64,000 bases of DNA from Ilyonectria destructans. Its lineage: Eukaryota; Ascomycota; Sordariomycetes; Hypocreales; Nectriaceae. This document shows, piece by piece, positions 33,380 to 44,563 of this stretch. The first letter of the stretch is position 1; each line of letters starts with the position of its first letter. The stretch spans positions 372,001 to 436,000 of the forward strand of contig JAHEWK010000009.1 of the NCBI GenBank assembly GCA_020740775.1, read 5' to 3'. The notes below the pieces were generated by a model, which searched no databases, was not told where the DNA came from, and saw only the letters and a program-made list of their open reading frames with translations. Made by a program: the position numbers and the translations under genes.

Positions 33380-34690
33380 AATAACCATTAACACCTAGTC
33401 TAACAAGGAGATCGACGGCCCAGTCGCTGACGCCGCCAAAGTTCAGGCCCTTGTAGCGTTTGATGCGACTTCCTTTGCGCTTGTCACTCATGTAGGGGAC
33501 TCAGTTGTTGTCGTAAACGAGGATATCCTAGTCGCTGTTATAAGTATACTGCTTCATCCCGGGGGGGCTTTTCTGGATGATCCTGTTGACCTCAGCGTTG
33601 GCAATGTATCCAGCCGTATCAGTACACTCCCACTTGGTCGCCCCCGACTTCAGACCCGTGAAGAGGCATGTTGGTTCCATGCAGCTCGGGTCGAACATGC
33701 GAAAAGACTGGCCGTAGCTCGAAACGCCCACGATGACCTTGTTAGACGGCACGCCCGCCTTTGTAATCATTAACAGCGCGTTCTCCGTCTCGGTAAGATT
33801 GACGTGGGAGCGAAGACAGCTGCCCTTGCAACCAGGGCTGGCCCAGGGGGTTTCCTAGTCCCACTAGCCATGAACATCGTACGACATGAACACAATGTAG
33901 TCGAGAACCCTGCTTATTTCCGCAATCGGGGACGGCTTTAAGTACCAAAAGGACCCCAGAGCAGCTATGGACATACTCTTGCTAGTGGCAAGCTTGGTTC
34001 GCAATAGATTCAGAAAGGCCAGGTAGTTTGCGGCATCTTTTGGGCTGCCCGGTGGGATACCTGGGATATTAGGCGCACTAAGATACTCCTAGTTAATGTC
34101 GATACCGTCTGTGCCATTGTTGTTGAGAAAGTCGGCCATGTTCTTGCGAGCGTCTCTCTGTTCTCCGGCAGCATGCCCTTGCGAAAGATGTCGTAGCTTG
34201 GCGCCTCGGCGGAAAAGGTCCACCCGCCAAACGAAACAATCTCCATCATCGTCTCGAGAGTTTTGAAGCGGCCCCACTGATACTGCGTCTTTGTTGTGTG
34301 AATATGGAAGTTGCTCTTGACATCGATCAACGCAAAGTGGACGCGCGTGTACTTGGACTGGTCAATCTGGCTCACGTCTATCTTCAGGCACTTGCGGCTA
34401 GGGTTGAAGCCCTCAAAGTACACGAGCTTCTTGAACTGAGCGGGGGGAGAGATCTTGATGATGTCCGTCCCGCAGTTGGAGATGCATCCCTGCGAGACAG
34501 GCACTCCCTTGCTAGCAGGTGTGCAGAACTCGGCCGTGGTGCCGCAGTGACCCCAGAAATTGCAGCACGACTTGAGCGGACACGAGTTGAGGCTGGTTAG
34601 CTTAGTACTTGAAGCTGGCTTGGATGTGCTAGGCTTCGTTGGACTACATTCCTCGTTAGCCACCGGAGCCGGCATTGGAGAAATATACTT
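33380..34690 (-). pseudogene. GH18 chitinase (chitin-binding, killer-toxin-type) pseudogene with RIP-like damage
   Basis: The minus strand reads a chitin-binding domain (CPLKSCCNFWGHCGTTAEFC), CISNCGTD, a GH18 barrel start (YFEGFNPSRKCLKIDVSQID) and SFGGWTFSAEAPSY. A frameshift near 34170 then moves the frame, which continues as MADFLNNNGTDGIDIN followed at once by TAG (34089-34091). This is the DGxDxDWE catalytic box: the third Asp is Asn and the Trp codon is a stop. Further stops are at 33864-33866, 33855-33857, 33528-33530 and 33501-33503, with GH18 sequence readable between them (FMSYDVHG, GVSSYGQSFRMFDP, LNFGGVSDWAVDLL). The gene cannot make active enzyme. Confidence 0.85.
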
Positions 34691-34760
34691 TTCTTTCTCT
34701 ATTTTTCTCCCTTTCTCTTTCTCTCTCTTTCTCTCTCTCTCTCTATTTTCCCTCATTTTC
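34691..34760. repeat. Pyrimidine-rich CT microsatellite
   Basis: Imperfect TTTCTCTC/CTCTCT tract directly upstream (in gene sense) of the GH18 pseudogene. On the minus strand it reads as an Arg/Glu/Lys-rich open frame that is not a real N terminus. Confidence 0.7.
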
Positions 34761-35147
34761 TCTGGTCCTTATCTTTCTAAAAAGGGGTTAGTACAGTGTC
34801 TGGCAATAGATATTTAGTCCTCCCTATTTCAGCCCCCATAGGGTTTTACGTGGGTAGAATTCCCTTACCGCCCGGTATCTGGAGTTTGATACTGCAAACC
34901 TAGTTGGTTAGGGAGTCAATCACACAGATGGCTAGAGGTAAAGTCTTTAAATATGGCAGTCACTTGGCACAGCCCAGAGGTGGGTAATAGCAAGTAGAAG
35001 CTTAACCTTACCTAAATGAACGAGTAAGTAGGCTACAATAGTATGCTAAAAAGGCCATAGCTAAGATCTGATGTATAACTCAACGACAACAACCCTTCAT
35101 GCCCCAATATACGTATATATGCTAGTTACCTCTCCTTAAGTATCTGT

Positions 35148-36888
35148 TCACATGTCTTGCTTACCTTTAGAATCAAGGTCTTGAACAGTAACCTCGTCGT
35201 CTTCACCCCCTACACCGAGAACAGTCGGAAACTTGTCTGGTTCCAGATTATTATCGATGTCCTCGAGCGTTCGCCCGTTAGTTTCAACCCAGTAGAGAAT
35301 CACAAACAGCAGCTCCAAAACATCCCACGCGCCATTTATCATATAAGTCTTCCATCCGATTTTTTCCAGAGCAAAAGGGAAAGCGAAAGTAACCATCAGA
35401 CCGACACCATTAACAAGGAATGTGTAAACTCCCATTCCCACACTTCGGATAGAATAGTTGAGCACTTCTGGGGGATAAAGGACGGTGAGGGGTGTCCAGC
35501 CGAAACTATACGAGCCTTGGAAGAGGAAGATCATGGCTACTGTGGCATAGATTCCTGATTGGTTGTCTGAATTCCCGTAGATCTTTGTGAGGGCACCGAT
35601 AAGGAAGATAAAAATAATCAGGAGGGCGGTAGAAAAGGCAGCGAGCTTCTTGCGACCGAGTTTGTTGGCCATCGAAGTGCCGATGATTGAGATGACCAAG
35701 CACCAAGCATTCAAAATAATGTTGACCTCTAGCTGTGTGGTCGTGTCGGTGACACCAGCTTGAGTAAGCATTGATCCGAAATAATACGAAATGATCTATC
35801 GATTGCGTAGCGTCAGCAGGTCTGATTCTTTGGTTAAAACGTTCCTCTTCGTCTAGTCTCGTTTTTTTTTTGCACCCTTCAGGATTTCGACGTGTTTGCC
35901 TGTCCATATTCGTACTCACATTATTTCCAGACAACATGCAAAAGACAGCGACCGAGCTGACAAGAAAGATTCGCTTTCGGGCTGAGGCGCTGCTCATGAA
36001 CTTTTTCACGAAGCGTGGCGTTTCATGAGTTCGTTCAAAGTTCAGCGCATCCGTCATTTGGCCGAATTGTTCCTGGATGCTTGCATCATCGATGTTGCCA
36101 TTGGAATGCGTCTGTGTCAGTACGCGTAGAGCTTCTGCGTCCCGGCCCTGGGAGATCAACCATCGAGGACTCTCGGGCGTAAAGGGCAGTAATGCTATGC
36201 ACATCACGCTGAACAGGCCCTGCAGGGCGGATGGTAGGCGCCATGCCCAGGTAGACTCCATTTTGGCTGTTCCGTAGGTGACACCGGCGGCGATGAGACC
36301 ACCAACGTACCAGAAGTCATACTAAACCATCATTAGCAAGATAGGCTGTGGAAAGCGGTGGGATTCTCGGCTTTCTCACAAACAGGCCTAAGCCCCATGC
36401 ACGGTACTGAACGGGGAGCGTCTCAGCAAGGTAGACTGGCCCGGCAACACTCGAGCCTCCAGTTCCGAAACCGATAATGATTCGAGCAGCAATAAACATG
36501 CCAATGTCCTGAGCTGCTGCCTGAAGCACAACTCCGACCACCGTGATTATGGCGCCGACAAGCAATGCCCATTTGCGACCGATCAGGTCCGGTACCTTTG
36601 CGAAGAAGACGCCGGCTAGAGTGCTCCCCACCCAGACCGAAGCCGTGTTCAGAGCAAGAGTGGTAGTGGTCAGGGAAAAGTAATCAGTGTAAGAGGGCAG
36701 GATATTCAATGCATTCATCATCGAGCCATCGAAACCGAGTGTCTAAATTGGCGTTAGTTGGTGCCCTTAGAAGATATGGACAGAGTATATACGGTAGAAG
36801 TCACACATGACGATGCTACTATCAAGGCGCAGGCAAACGAGGAGCGAGCGGGGACCCAGGCGGGAAGATCCCAGGGAAGAGGGGCCAT
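35148..36888 (-). CDS. Sugar-type MFS transporter (hexose/lactose permease-like)
   Basis: Four exons (36888-36793, 36742-36380, 36321-35920, 35795-35148) give 502 aa with about 12 hydrophobic spans. Family signatures: DLIGRKWALLVGA (loop 2-3), AETLPVQYRAWGLGLF after span 4, FTPESPRWLISQGRDAEALRVL at the start of the central loop, KLGRKKLAAFST (loop 8-9) and VETNGRTLEDID at the end. This is the sugar porter family (TC 2.A.1.1) in the plasma membrane, probably proton-coupled. Close relatives include lactose/hexose and quinate-type permeases, so the solute is not certain. It is divergent from the DUF1479 gene with 378 bp between start codons, suggesting co-regulation. All introns are phase 0. 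Confidence 0.88.
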
Positions 36889-37266
36889 GATATCGGAGAC
36901 GTTTACTCCTGAAGTGTGAGAGTGGTGCAAAATCGAAACGTGGGCAGACTCGTATAGGTCGTCGGAGAGTAGCCCAGCGTGACCCTTATAACAACTTCGA
37001 TCTCCAATTATCAACAGCCTCGACTTCAACTCTATCACGGCCTCGGTGTAGCTCACCTCCATTTTATCTCGCTGTACGGTAGATAGGCGATCATTTCCTG
37101 ATAAGAGGCTGGTCCGCTAGACGCTAGTTATCGCCGATGATAAGGTGTCGGGCCGTCCGACGATTGGTATGTCTTTGAAGTGACGCCGCTGATAAATAGC
37201 TCGCTTTGGCGTCCTTGAACGGCATGGTCGAGATAACAACATAGTTGCAGCCGGGATACTCTCACT
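36889..37266. promoter_or_regulatory. Divergent promoter, transporter / DUF1479 gene, with CGG-N5-CCG site
   Basis: The 378-bp bidirectional promoter contains CGGGCCGTCCG at 37149-37159 (CGG, 5-nt spacer, CCG), the kind of palindrome bound by Zn2Cys6 dimers. Similar sites lie upstream of the P450 and of both flavoenzymes of this region. Confidence 0.4.
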
Positions 37267-38620
37267 ATGGCCGGAAAAGCGGCAACTTGGCCCGATTGGC
37301 CAGAGTTCGGCACCTCTACTGCCGAAAGCGGGGACGATCTCGCTGGTTACAAGCAAGCTATCATCGAGAAATATGGCAAAGAGTCCCTGGTCAAGAGCTG
37401 GCTGAAGGTGTGCAAGGAGCTTGCGTCGGTTACGGCCAAGATTTCTGCAGCCGGAAACAGCATCATCCCCGACGTCCAGTACGATGACATGTTTACCTTG
37501 GACCCGGAAGAGAAACAGAAGCTGAAAGACACGGGGTGTTTCATTGTCCGGAACGTGTATAGCCGTGAGCAGGCCGATGAATGGTTTAAGAACTTGAAGG
37601 ATTACGTAGCGGCAAACCGGCCGTCCATTCGAGGTAGAGCTTCCGAACATAGCACCTAATAACTAAAAACTAAAATGAGTCTTAGGCTGGCCCGTCGAAA
37701 CGCCCTTCATTCTCAATCTGTACTACTCACCCACCCAGATTGCCGCTCGCTCGCACCCGCACCAACTGAAGCTCAGCGAAGAGCTCAATACGTGGTGGCA
37801 CGACGATGCGGGAGTGACCTCCCCAGAGCCTCTTTCGTACGCGGACGGAGTTCGAATTCGACCTCCAGGTGTCCAGTTCTACGGCCTTGGTCCGCATATT
37901 GACGCCGGATCGTTGTCCCGCTGGGCCGATGCTACATATCGGTTAGCATATGAGGCCGTATTTTCTGGTAACCCGGAGCTGCTAGACAACTACGACCTGA
38001 CCCATCGTAAGAGCGCGAATCAGGCGCTTTTCCCAGGATCAGCTCACTCTCGCGTCTTCCGGAGCTTCCAGGGATGGACGGCGTTAACCTCAACGGGCCC
38101 CAAGGAAGGTAGCCTAATGCTTTACCCCCATGTGAAGTGGACAATCGCGTACGTTCTTCTACGGCCTTTCTTCAAACAACCCGAGTCCGAAGAAGACATC
38201 ATGGATGCTACAAAGTGGGAGTTTGACGATACTACGCCCTGGTTTCCGGGGACGTTCCGAGATAACAGCCAGCTCCTGAGCCCATCTTCGCATCCTCACC
38301 TCCGCATGCGGGAATGCCTCGTCAGCATCCCGCACATGAACGCGGGAGATACCATCTGGTGGCATGCCGACATGTGTCACGCCGTTGAAGTCGAACACAC
38401 GGGAGACCACGATTCCAGCGTGGCTTACATTGCAGCGACGCCTCGGACGGCGGAGAACATCAGCTACGTCAAAGGCCAGTTGGAGGATTTTCTCAACGGT
38501 CTCCCTCCGGAGGATTTCAGAGCAGGTCCAATGGAACATGAATTCAATCTTTTTACTGGAGAAAAGGGCATCATTGGAGAGGCTGGAAGAAGGGCGATGG
38601 GCTTTGGTCTGGTTAGTTAA
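37267..38620 (+). CDS. DUF1479 family protein (YbiU-like, putative Fe(II)/2-oxoglutarate dioxygenase fold)
   Basis: Two exons (37267-37633, 37686-38620) give 433 aa, the usual length for DUF1479 (PF07350). GPHIDAGSLSRW places His193 and Asp195 as an HxD pair, and WWHADMCHAVEVEH supplies His349/His354, one of which could be the third facial-triad ligand. FIVRNVYSREQADEW near the N terminus is the typical lead-in of dioxygenase-like double-stranded beta-helix proteins. No reaction is established for the family; oxygenation or demethylation of a small molecule is inference. It is paired head-to-head with a sugar-type transporter and converges on a P450 only 377 bp away, so it may belong to the same catabolic unit. 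Confidence 0.82.
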
Positions 38621-38997
38621 GTCGACCTGGTGACGATGGACTCGCGATGGCCCTAGGAGATGTAGTTCATGATATGTAAGTGCATTTAGTCTGACCTAAA
38701 TATCACACAGATCTCGTGTTATAAATAGCACTTTTCTTAGTCTAAGGGTGGTTCAATAACGCTTCCTAGTCTAGACTACAGGTTTGTATATGCAATTAGC
38801 ACCGCAAAGGGGTAATTATTACGATCACCACACGTATGATTCAACGGTATATTAGCTGATTGATGCGAGTTGAAGCAAGCTTTTCATATTCAGTTCCTAC
38901 CGGCTGCAATGTCTAACAGGCCACGTTCGAAGCACGAATAGGGCGCAAATCATTGGATGTCTTCAAAATGGTTATCAACTATCTATCTAAGCTTTTT
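38621..38997. other. Intergenic region between convergent genes
   Basis: 3' untranslated DNA of the DUF1479 and P450 genes, AT-rich around 38690-38900. No gene seen. Confidence 0.45.
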
Positions 38998-40514
38998 TTA
39001 TTGGGCTTTTGCGTCAAACTGGACGAGTATCTGCTCTCCCTTGACTCGAGAATTGAACCATTCGAGGATCTCAACTCGATCCTGAACTGCACTAGCTCCC
39101 TTAAGCAAGTCTGCCTGTACTACCTTGGTGGTGGCGAGTGTCAACTCAGCAGTGCCAAGATTCTGCGCGATACAGGCGCGATTTCCTTTACCAAAGGCAA
39201 AGAAATGGGTTAGCATCCGGTCCGTCGGCTCCAGCCACCGCTCCGGCGAGAACCGCTGAGCATCGGGGAAGACGTCCTCATCCTGATGTAGTTGGAAGGA
39301 TGCAACGCCAACACTGGTACCAGCTGGAAAGAAGTAGTCGTGGTATCGCCAGCCACCCTTGGGGACGAGGCGCGGGAGGCGGATTGGGTTGGCCATGGAT
39401 AGCCGCAAGCCCTCACGAACGACACCACGGAGGTATGGACCAGCCATGGGATCCTCGTCTTTGGCTGTCCGGTCGAGTACTTCTTCTCGCAGCTTGGAAT
39501 ATCTGCCAGAATAATAACGTTAGTACCGTAGCCGTATTGTGTAGGTATTGAAGAGACAAACATTTCGGGATTCTTAGACAAATTCCACAAGATGGTCGCC
39601 ATGTTAATACTCGTTGAGTCGGTGCCAGCGAAGCACACATCCTTCAACTCAACCTGTACTTGGTCCTGGGGCACTGATCGCCCCAGAAGGCGACCCGCAT
39701 AACTTCCGCTAGCCGGAGATGCGGTTTTGGAAAGGTGGCCAGTATACTGGTCGACGAGGCTCATAGAGCGGGTTGTCTCGGGGTCTGACATGATCATATC
39801 GATAAGTGGCATAAACAAGTCTCCGAGACGACCGGGGAGGAAGTTGAAAAAAGCACCCACACCCACGTAGGCGTCGACGAACGGCGATGCCGACATGTGG
39901 GATGTATCTTCGCCGATACCTCCATACTGCTCATGGAACAGGTACGCGGTTACTGCATCGATGGCCATGGCCCGCGAGAAGTTCAGAACGTTGACCGGTT
40001 TCCCCTTGCGCGCCTCGCTCTGCAATCGGGCCACAAACTCGTCCACGACACGTCCAAGCACATGTTGCGAGTTCCGGATCGAGGCAGTTGAGAAGAGCGG
40101 CACAACTGCTTTCGCACGGTTGGCGCGTTCAGCTAGCGTCTGGGTCGAAAAGATGGTCGGATGGCCGTCAATATCGAACTTGGAGTATGCCTGGGTCTTC
40201 TGGAATCCTCCGCGTTCCAAGTAGATGGGGTCGACAGCATCACCGTCGGCAATATCGACGTCGTTCGGCCCGACGCGTAACACCGGTCCGTACTGCTTAT
40301 GCAACTGGAAGATAGTGGTGCACTCATCCCCGACCATGGTATGCCAGGCGAGCCATAGTGAGGAGCAGGCGGCGAGACGGGGGCCAGGGACCCCAGACAG
40401 TGGATGGATGTAGAGGCGATAGATGCATTTGGCGAGCCAGCCAGCCGTGGCCAGAGCTCCAAAGGTCAGCCACAGACTGAACGGCCAGTCGGGGATGCTA
40501 TCTGACAATACCAT
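38998..40514 (-). CDS. Cytochrome P450 monooxygenase
   Basis: Two exons (40514-39562, 39502-38998) give 485 aa. N-terminal membrane anchor WPFSLWLTFGALATAGWLAKCIY, then the Pro-rich hinge HPLSGVPGPRLAA. I-helix CFAGTDSTS, K-helix EGLR (Glu348/Arg351), FSPERW, and the heme-binding loop FFAFGKGNRACIAQNLG with Cys428. The loop has Ala where the consensus C-x-G has Gly, a tolerated variant. The class is the fungal benzoate/pisatin-demethylase-like type of microsomal P450. It needs a P450 reductase encoded elsewhere. The start at 40514 (MVLSDSIPDW) is the ATG nearest the anchor. It lies between the DUF1479 and Rieske genes, consistent with an oxidative catabolic group; substrate unknown. Confidence 0.9.
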
Positions 40515-40553
40515 GCTCTTTTGTATTAACAACAAAATGAATTGGTGAATTCG

Positions 40554-40588
40554 TGACGGTTAGACGGTTAGACGGTTAGACGGTTAGA
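40554..40588. repeat. Octanucleotide tandem repeat
   Basis: GACGGTTA is repeated four times head to tail just upstream of the P450 start codon (40514), in its probable 5' leader. Confidence 0.85.
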
Positions 40589-40654
40589 ATTGTAGTCTTC
40601 TATGTACTGCCGCAAAATGACTTCATGTGTTATTTGACGTTCTAGAGGTGTCGT

Positions 40655-40665
40655 CGGTCCATCCG
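40655..40665. promoter_or_regulatory. CGG-N5-CCG palindrome upstream of the P450
   Basis: CGGTCCATCCG, about 140 bp upstream of the P450 ATG. Format typical of Zn2Cys6 dimer sites; binding is inferred. Confidence 0.4.
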
Positions 40666-40717
40666 ATCATCGATTTCCCCGCAGATTAGTAGGTATCGCG
40701 ATGATACAGCATTCACA

Positions 40718-40818
40718 GATAAGATAAGACATCACTGTAATAAGAGCTACGATAAAGAGTCTTCCTAAGCGCCTGATTTGCAGCTTTGGAACTACCTAAG
40801 ATAAGACGCTGCGATAAG
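40718..40818. promoter_or_regulatory. Cluster of GATA-factor sites
   Basis: GATAAG occurs at 40718, 40723, 40800 and 40813, with GATAAA at 40751: five sites in about 100 bp, 200-300 bp upstream of the P450 start. Closely spaced HGATAR sites are the usual target of the AreA/Nit-2 nitrogen regulator. Confidence 0.5.
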
Positions 40819-41761
40819 AGTCATTCATGATTGTGAAAGCATGCACTAAACTACTCACCCGAGTCATGCAAGTGACCTGAGACGTATATTGTCAGCTTTG
40901 TCGGCATCGCCGACACAAGATCAGAGCTTTTCCAAGCGGTTATCGGTCTGAAGCAGCGCTTCTATCAATGCAATCACCTCAAGTCAAATTAATTTAGATC
41001 AATTTAAATCTAAGAATCCTTAGATATATTAATTTAAGTAAAAATATTTCAGATTTGTGAATCATTCCAATCAGTAGATTATTGATTAGTCATCTACTAT
41101 AGGGTAGGTAGAGGGGATAATTTTCTAGGATTTTCTGGACAATACCCTGCCGAACCCATTAAGTGCCCATAGAATAGTGGCTCTAACATCAAATTTCCCA
41201 TCCTCTGCTAGGAAAAATGGCTCTCGATATCCTCACAACCGATATCAGCAGAATGTAAGCGCATATTTGGCCGTACCAAGCTTACCTTCGGGAGTCAATG
41301 GCACAGCCTAGCAGATACGACTTTGGAGGCAATTGAGTGCTTAAAAGCTGGAAAGCAGGCTATTAGGTACGCTATCAGATCTGATGAGGGATTTTTTGTT
41401 TGTATAACCTATAGTAATATTCCCCGACTTGATCAAATCATTAATTCAATTCAAATCCCTCTGCTACAAGTCAAGTCACGCACCTTGTGAGTCAAATAAC
41501 CGGAAAAGCCGGAACAAAGGTACTTATTTCTCATGCAATTACATAGTTATAATAAAGGTATTTACATTGTCTGATACGTCAGAAGCTAGAGATCAATACC
41601 TTGTATACCAACCCCTTGCCTCGCGGCATACTTCCACCCGCCGCGGTCCTCTGATACATTATATGTACTACACTTAACTATACATATAGAACAATTTCTT
41701 CAATTCTTTAGAAACTACTTAATTCTGCTGCAACTAAGCAACTCCCGGAAAGAGACCCAGC

Positions 41762-43116
41762 TCACCACTCTAAGGCGCTCTCTTGATTGCTACATACCAA
41801 GCCCGAACATAGACCCAAGTCCTTTTGAGTTGCAGAAGCGTCTTTTGGCGAAGATCTTTGAGCCGGATTGATCTCTCGCAGGGCAGCTTCCTCAAGCTTC
41901 TTGTGGCGATTGAGAAGCTCGCGCACTCGGCTCTGGAAATACAGAGGCCCTTGCTCCATTCTCGGGTGCATCTCTCCGTTGACAAAGACGCCCGAGTTCA
42001 AGTTCTCCTGCGCATTATTGCAAAGCCATTTGTCCTCGCCCAAAATCCGTTTGAACATAGCGTCGATTTTCTTAAAGTCGTCGTCGCTGGCGTCCCTGTG
42101 TCGATAGACCTCGTATTCCATCGAGGAGTGGAAGGGTGAGGTCGGCACGCACCGCATCATGTAAAAGAAGTGTGGTCTACCTTTGTTAGACGCCGGCGCA
42201 TTCGTTTTGGTTTGAGTAAAGGGGATACTCACGATACAGTCATGCATGCGTTGGGAAAGTAATAGTTGCTGACGATGGTCAACCCCTCGTCGGCTTGTTT
42301 CTCCGAGGTATTGGCAAAATGCTCAATGTTTCCGCCTCTTGTCTCAACCTTGTAAGCTTGTAGATCAGCAACAGATCCAGCGTCAGGGTGGGCCGTCTTG
42401 CAGTGGTAGCACTCGTTGTAATTGTCGGCCAATGTCTTCCAGTTGTAATCGCCGCTCATTTCCCATGTGTGGTCAAAGTGATACTCCGTAAAATCGAATG
42501 CCTTGTGTCTCGACATCTCATCGATCTTTTGGAACTCATTAGAAAAGGGTTCAGGCTTGTTTGAAGCATCCAAGTTGACCCAGATGAATCCGTTTGCGTC
42601 AAGATGCACATGGATGGGAAATAGCCCATTTTCAGACTTATTGAATTCCTTCATGTCGGTATATCCCGGTGCCTTAGCAAGCTGTCCATTCAAGCTGTAA
42701 GACCAACCATGGTACTTGCAGGACAGAACACTAGATTTCCCTTGTTCCTTCGTTACGATAGGAAAGGCCCGATGCCGACAAATGTTGTGAAATCCATTGA
42801 TCTTTCCCTCATTGTTTTTGACAAGAAAGAAGTGGAAACCAGCTTCCTTGAATCGGATCCAGTTGCCATTCTCGGTGAATCTGAGCTGATGGGTAACCAG
42901 GATCCATTTCTTGGCAAAGATGGCTCGTCTTTCAAGTTGGTAAATCTCGTCAGACCTATACCAGGCCGCCGGCAGAGCTCGAACAGTACTGGTTGTTTTG
43001 TTCGCAACTAGCGAGCTAGTCTTTTGTGCTGAGTAGGCGGACCAAAGAATTTTTGCGAGAAAAGCGAGGCCGAAAACAAACAGACCACCAATAGGGTCGA
43101 TGGTAAAGGGTAGCAT
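41762..43116 (-). CDS. Membrane-anchored Rieske non-heme iron oxygenase, choline/carnitine monooxygenase-like
   Basis: Two exons (43116-42233, 42176-41762) give 432 aa. The N terminus holds a hydrophobic anchor (residues 10-28, GGLFVFGLAFLAKILWSAY). The Rieske 2Fe-2S site is CRHRAFPI (Cys113, His115) and CKYHGWSYS (Cys133, His136). The mononuclear iron site is NECYHCKTAHPD with Glu235, His238 and His243, that is E-xx-H-xxxx-H. The acidic residue that links Rieske and iron centres is Asp in most ring-hydroxylating oxygenases but Glu in choline and carnitine monooxygenases, so an amine-type substrate fits. No reductase gene is visible in the window. Divergent from an MFS transporter. The start at 43116 precedes the anchor directly. 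Confidence 0.88.
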
Positions 43117-44563
43117 GGTGATGAGAGACAGAATAAGATGAGAGCTGCTGAACAAGTGACTAGTATTGTGGTGAAGCTTAGTACCGTTATTGTATTGTAG
43201 CCGAGAGAAACCTTGAGCATTATTTCTTTGAATGTGGAGAGAATACTTTGATCGGATTGAATCCGTGACCCGCGATGGCCGTGGTCATGTGAACGGGGAA
43301 CCTGGCCGACATCCGCACGAGTCGGATAAGGCGCTCTCATTGAATACATTGAACTTCATGTAACATTTTAGATAACAACCTTTACCAGGAAGACTTTGCG
43401 TATCGGTCGACGGTGAACGTGCGGGGTCGGGGAGAATCCGAAAGAATCCGACGAATCCTAGTGTCAACCCCACGAGTAGTGTCAAGCGGTATCCCTGCCA
43501 TTCGGATCGAGAAAGCTAATGACTCGGACCATCAGCCGAGCGCCATGAGTCCACGACTATCTAGCCCCATCAGGGGGGGTGGCATGCGAGCCATTCCAAC
43601 TTTCGTGGTCAGGCGGTGGCGCCTTGCTGGTCTCGCTACGAGTACTACGTATCGGGACTCTTCCGACCCTTGCCCTTGTATCAAACATACGTTTGTCTTC
43701 AGATAACACTGGCGAAGACTGCCATTTGAGAGACGATGCGAGTTGAGATGCTTCGCCCTCCCGCAAGTCACTGCGTAAAATGAGGGCTCAAGCCGGTGTA
43801 ACAGAAAGAACCAGGGCGTACCTGACCTGGTACAAAATACGAGAGCTCCTCATTTATTTGTGATTGCACCGAACTGATTATCCCTTGTTTCAATATTTGA
43901 ATCTCAGGATCGGATACCTACGCTATGTCGGTGCTATTTGTCTAGTCTCTGAGTGAGCGCGTATCGGAGTACAGAGCTCCTATATCAGGACCGTACTATG
44001 TTCCTTTGCTACTCCTGGACTTGTAACTTTATGCTGTGAAGTACACTTGATTCATTGCCAATCGTCGACGACTGAGGTTGTTTGTCGTTGATACGAGGGA
44101 GGCAGTATCGGACTTGGGGGATGAAGCAGCAACCGAATGGCTAATCTGATAGCATCACAACCCCCGCTAATTAACCTAAGCAAGCGCCCATTGATATCTG
44201 GATTTGATTAGACATGGAATTAAATGGTCCATCATTGGATAACCCCAAGTCAGTTAGCAAGCCCATGGGCAACACGGGGAGATCCCGAGATTACAAGCCG
44301 CTGACAATCATGGTCCATATCTTTGGTATCAGCCACACGCACCATGTACCCCGCATTCTGGCACTTGGAAGATCCACTTAGTCTCAGCTTAGACACACCT
44401 TCTCCAGTACTCATTGAGTCAAGCTGGCTGGGTGGAACATGGGTGGTTGCCATGCTTGGTATCAAGCATAGGAGTGCAGCGAGCAGTTAAAAGGCCTCGT
44501 CCGTCTTCCGATTTCTTCAATCCACTTCCATCCACCTCTCAATCCCTCATATACTTGGTAAAC
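43117..44563. promoter_or_regulatory. Divergent Rieske / MFS promoter region with three CGG-N7-CCG sites
   Basis: About 1.45 kb without a supported gene. CGG and CCG half-sites separated by seven bases occur at 43253-43265 (a perfect palindrome, CGGATTGAATCCG), 43428-43440 and 43653-43665. These are candidate Zn2Cys6 operators; the spacer differs from the N5 sites elsewhere in the cluster. Confidence 0.45.

Larger units (their letters stand above)
40515..41761. other. Intergenic region upstream of the P450
   Basis: Contains an octamer repeat (40554-40588), one CGG-N5-CCG site (40655-40665), a group of GATA sites (40718-40818) and an AT-rich stretch at 40980-41090. The 3' end of the Rieske gene closes it. 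No gene supported. Confidence 0.5.
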
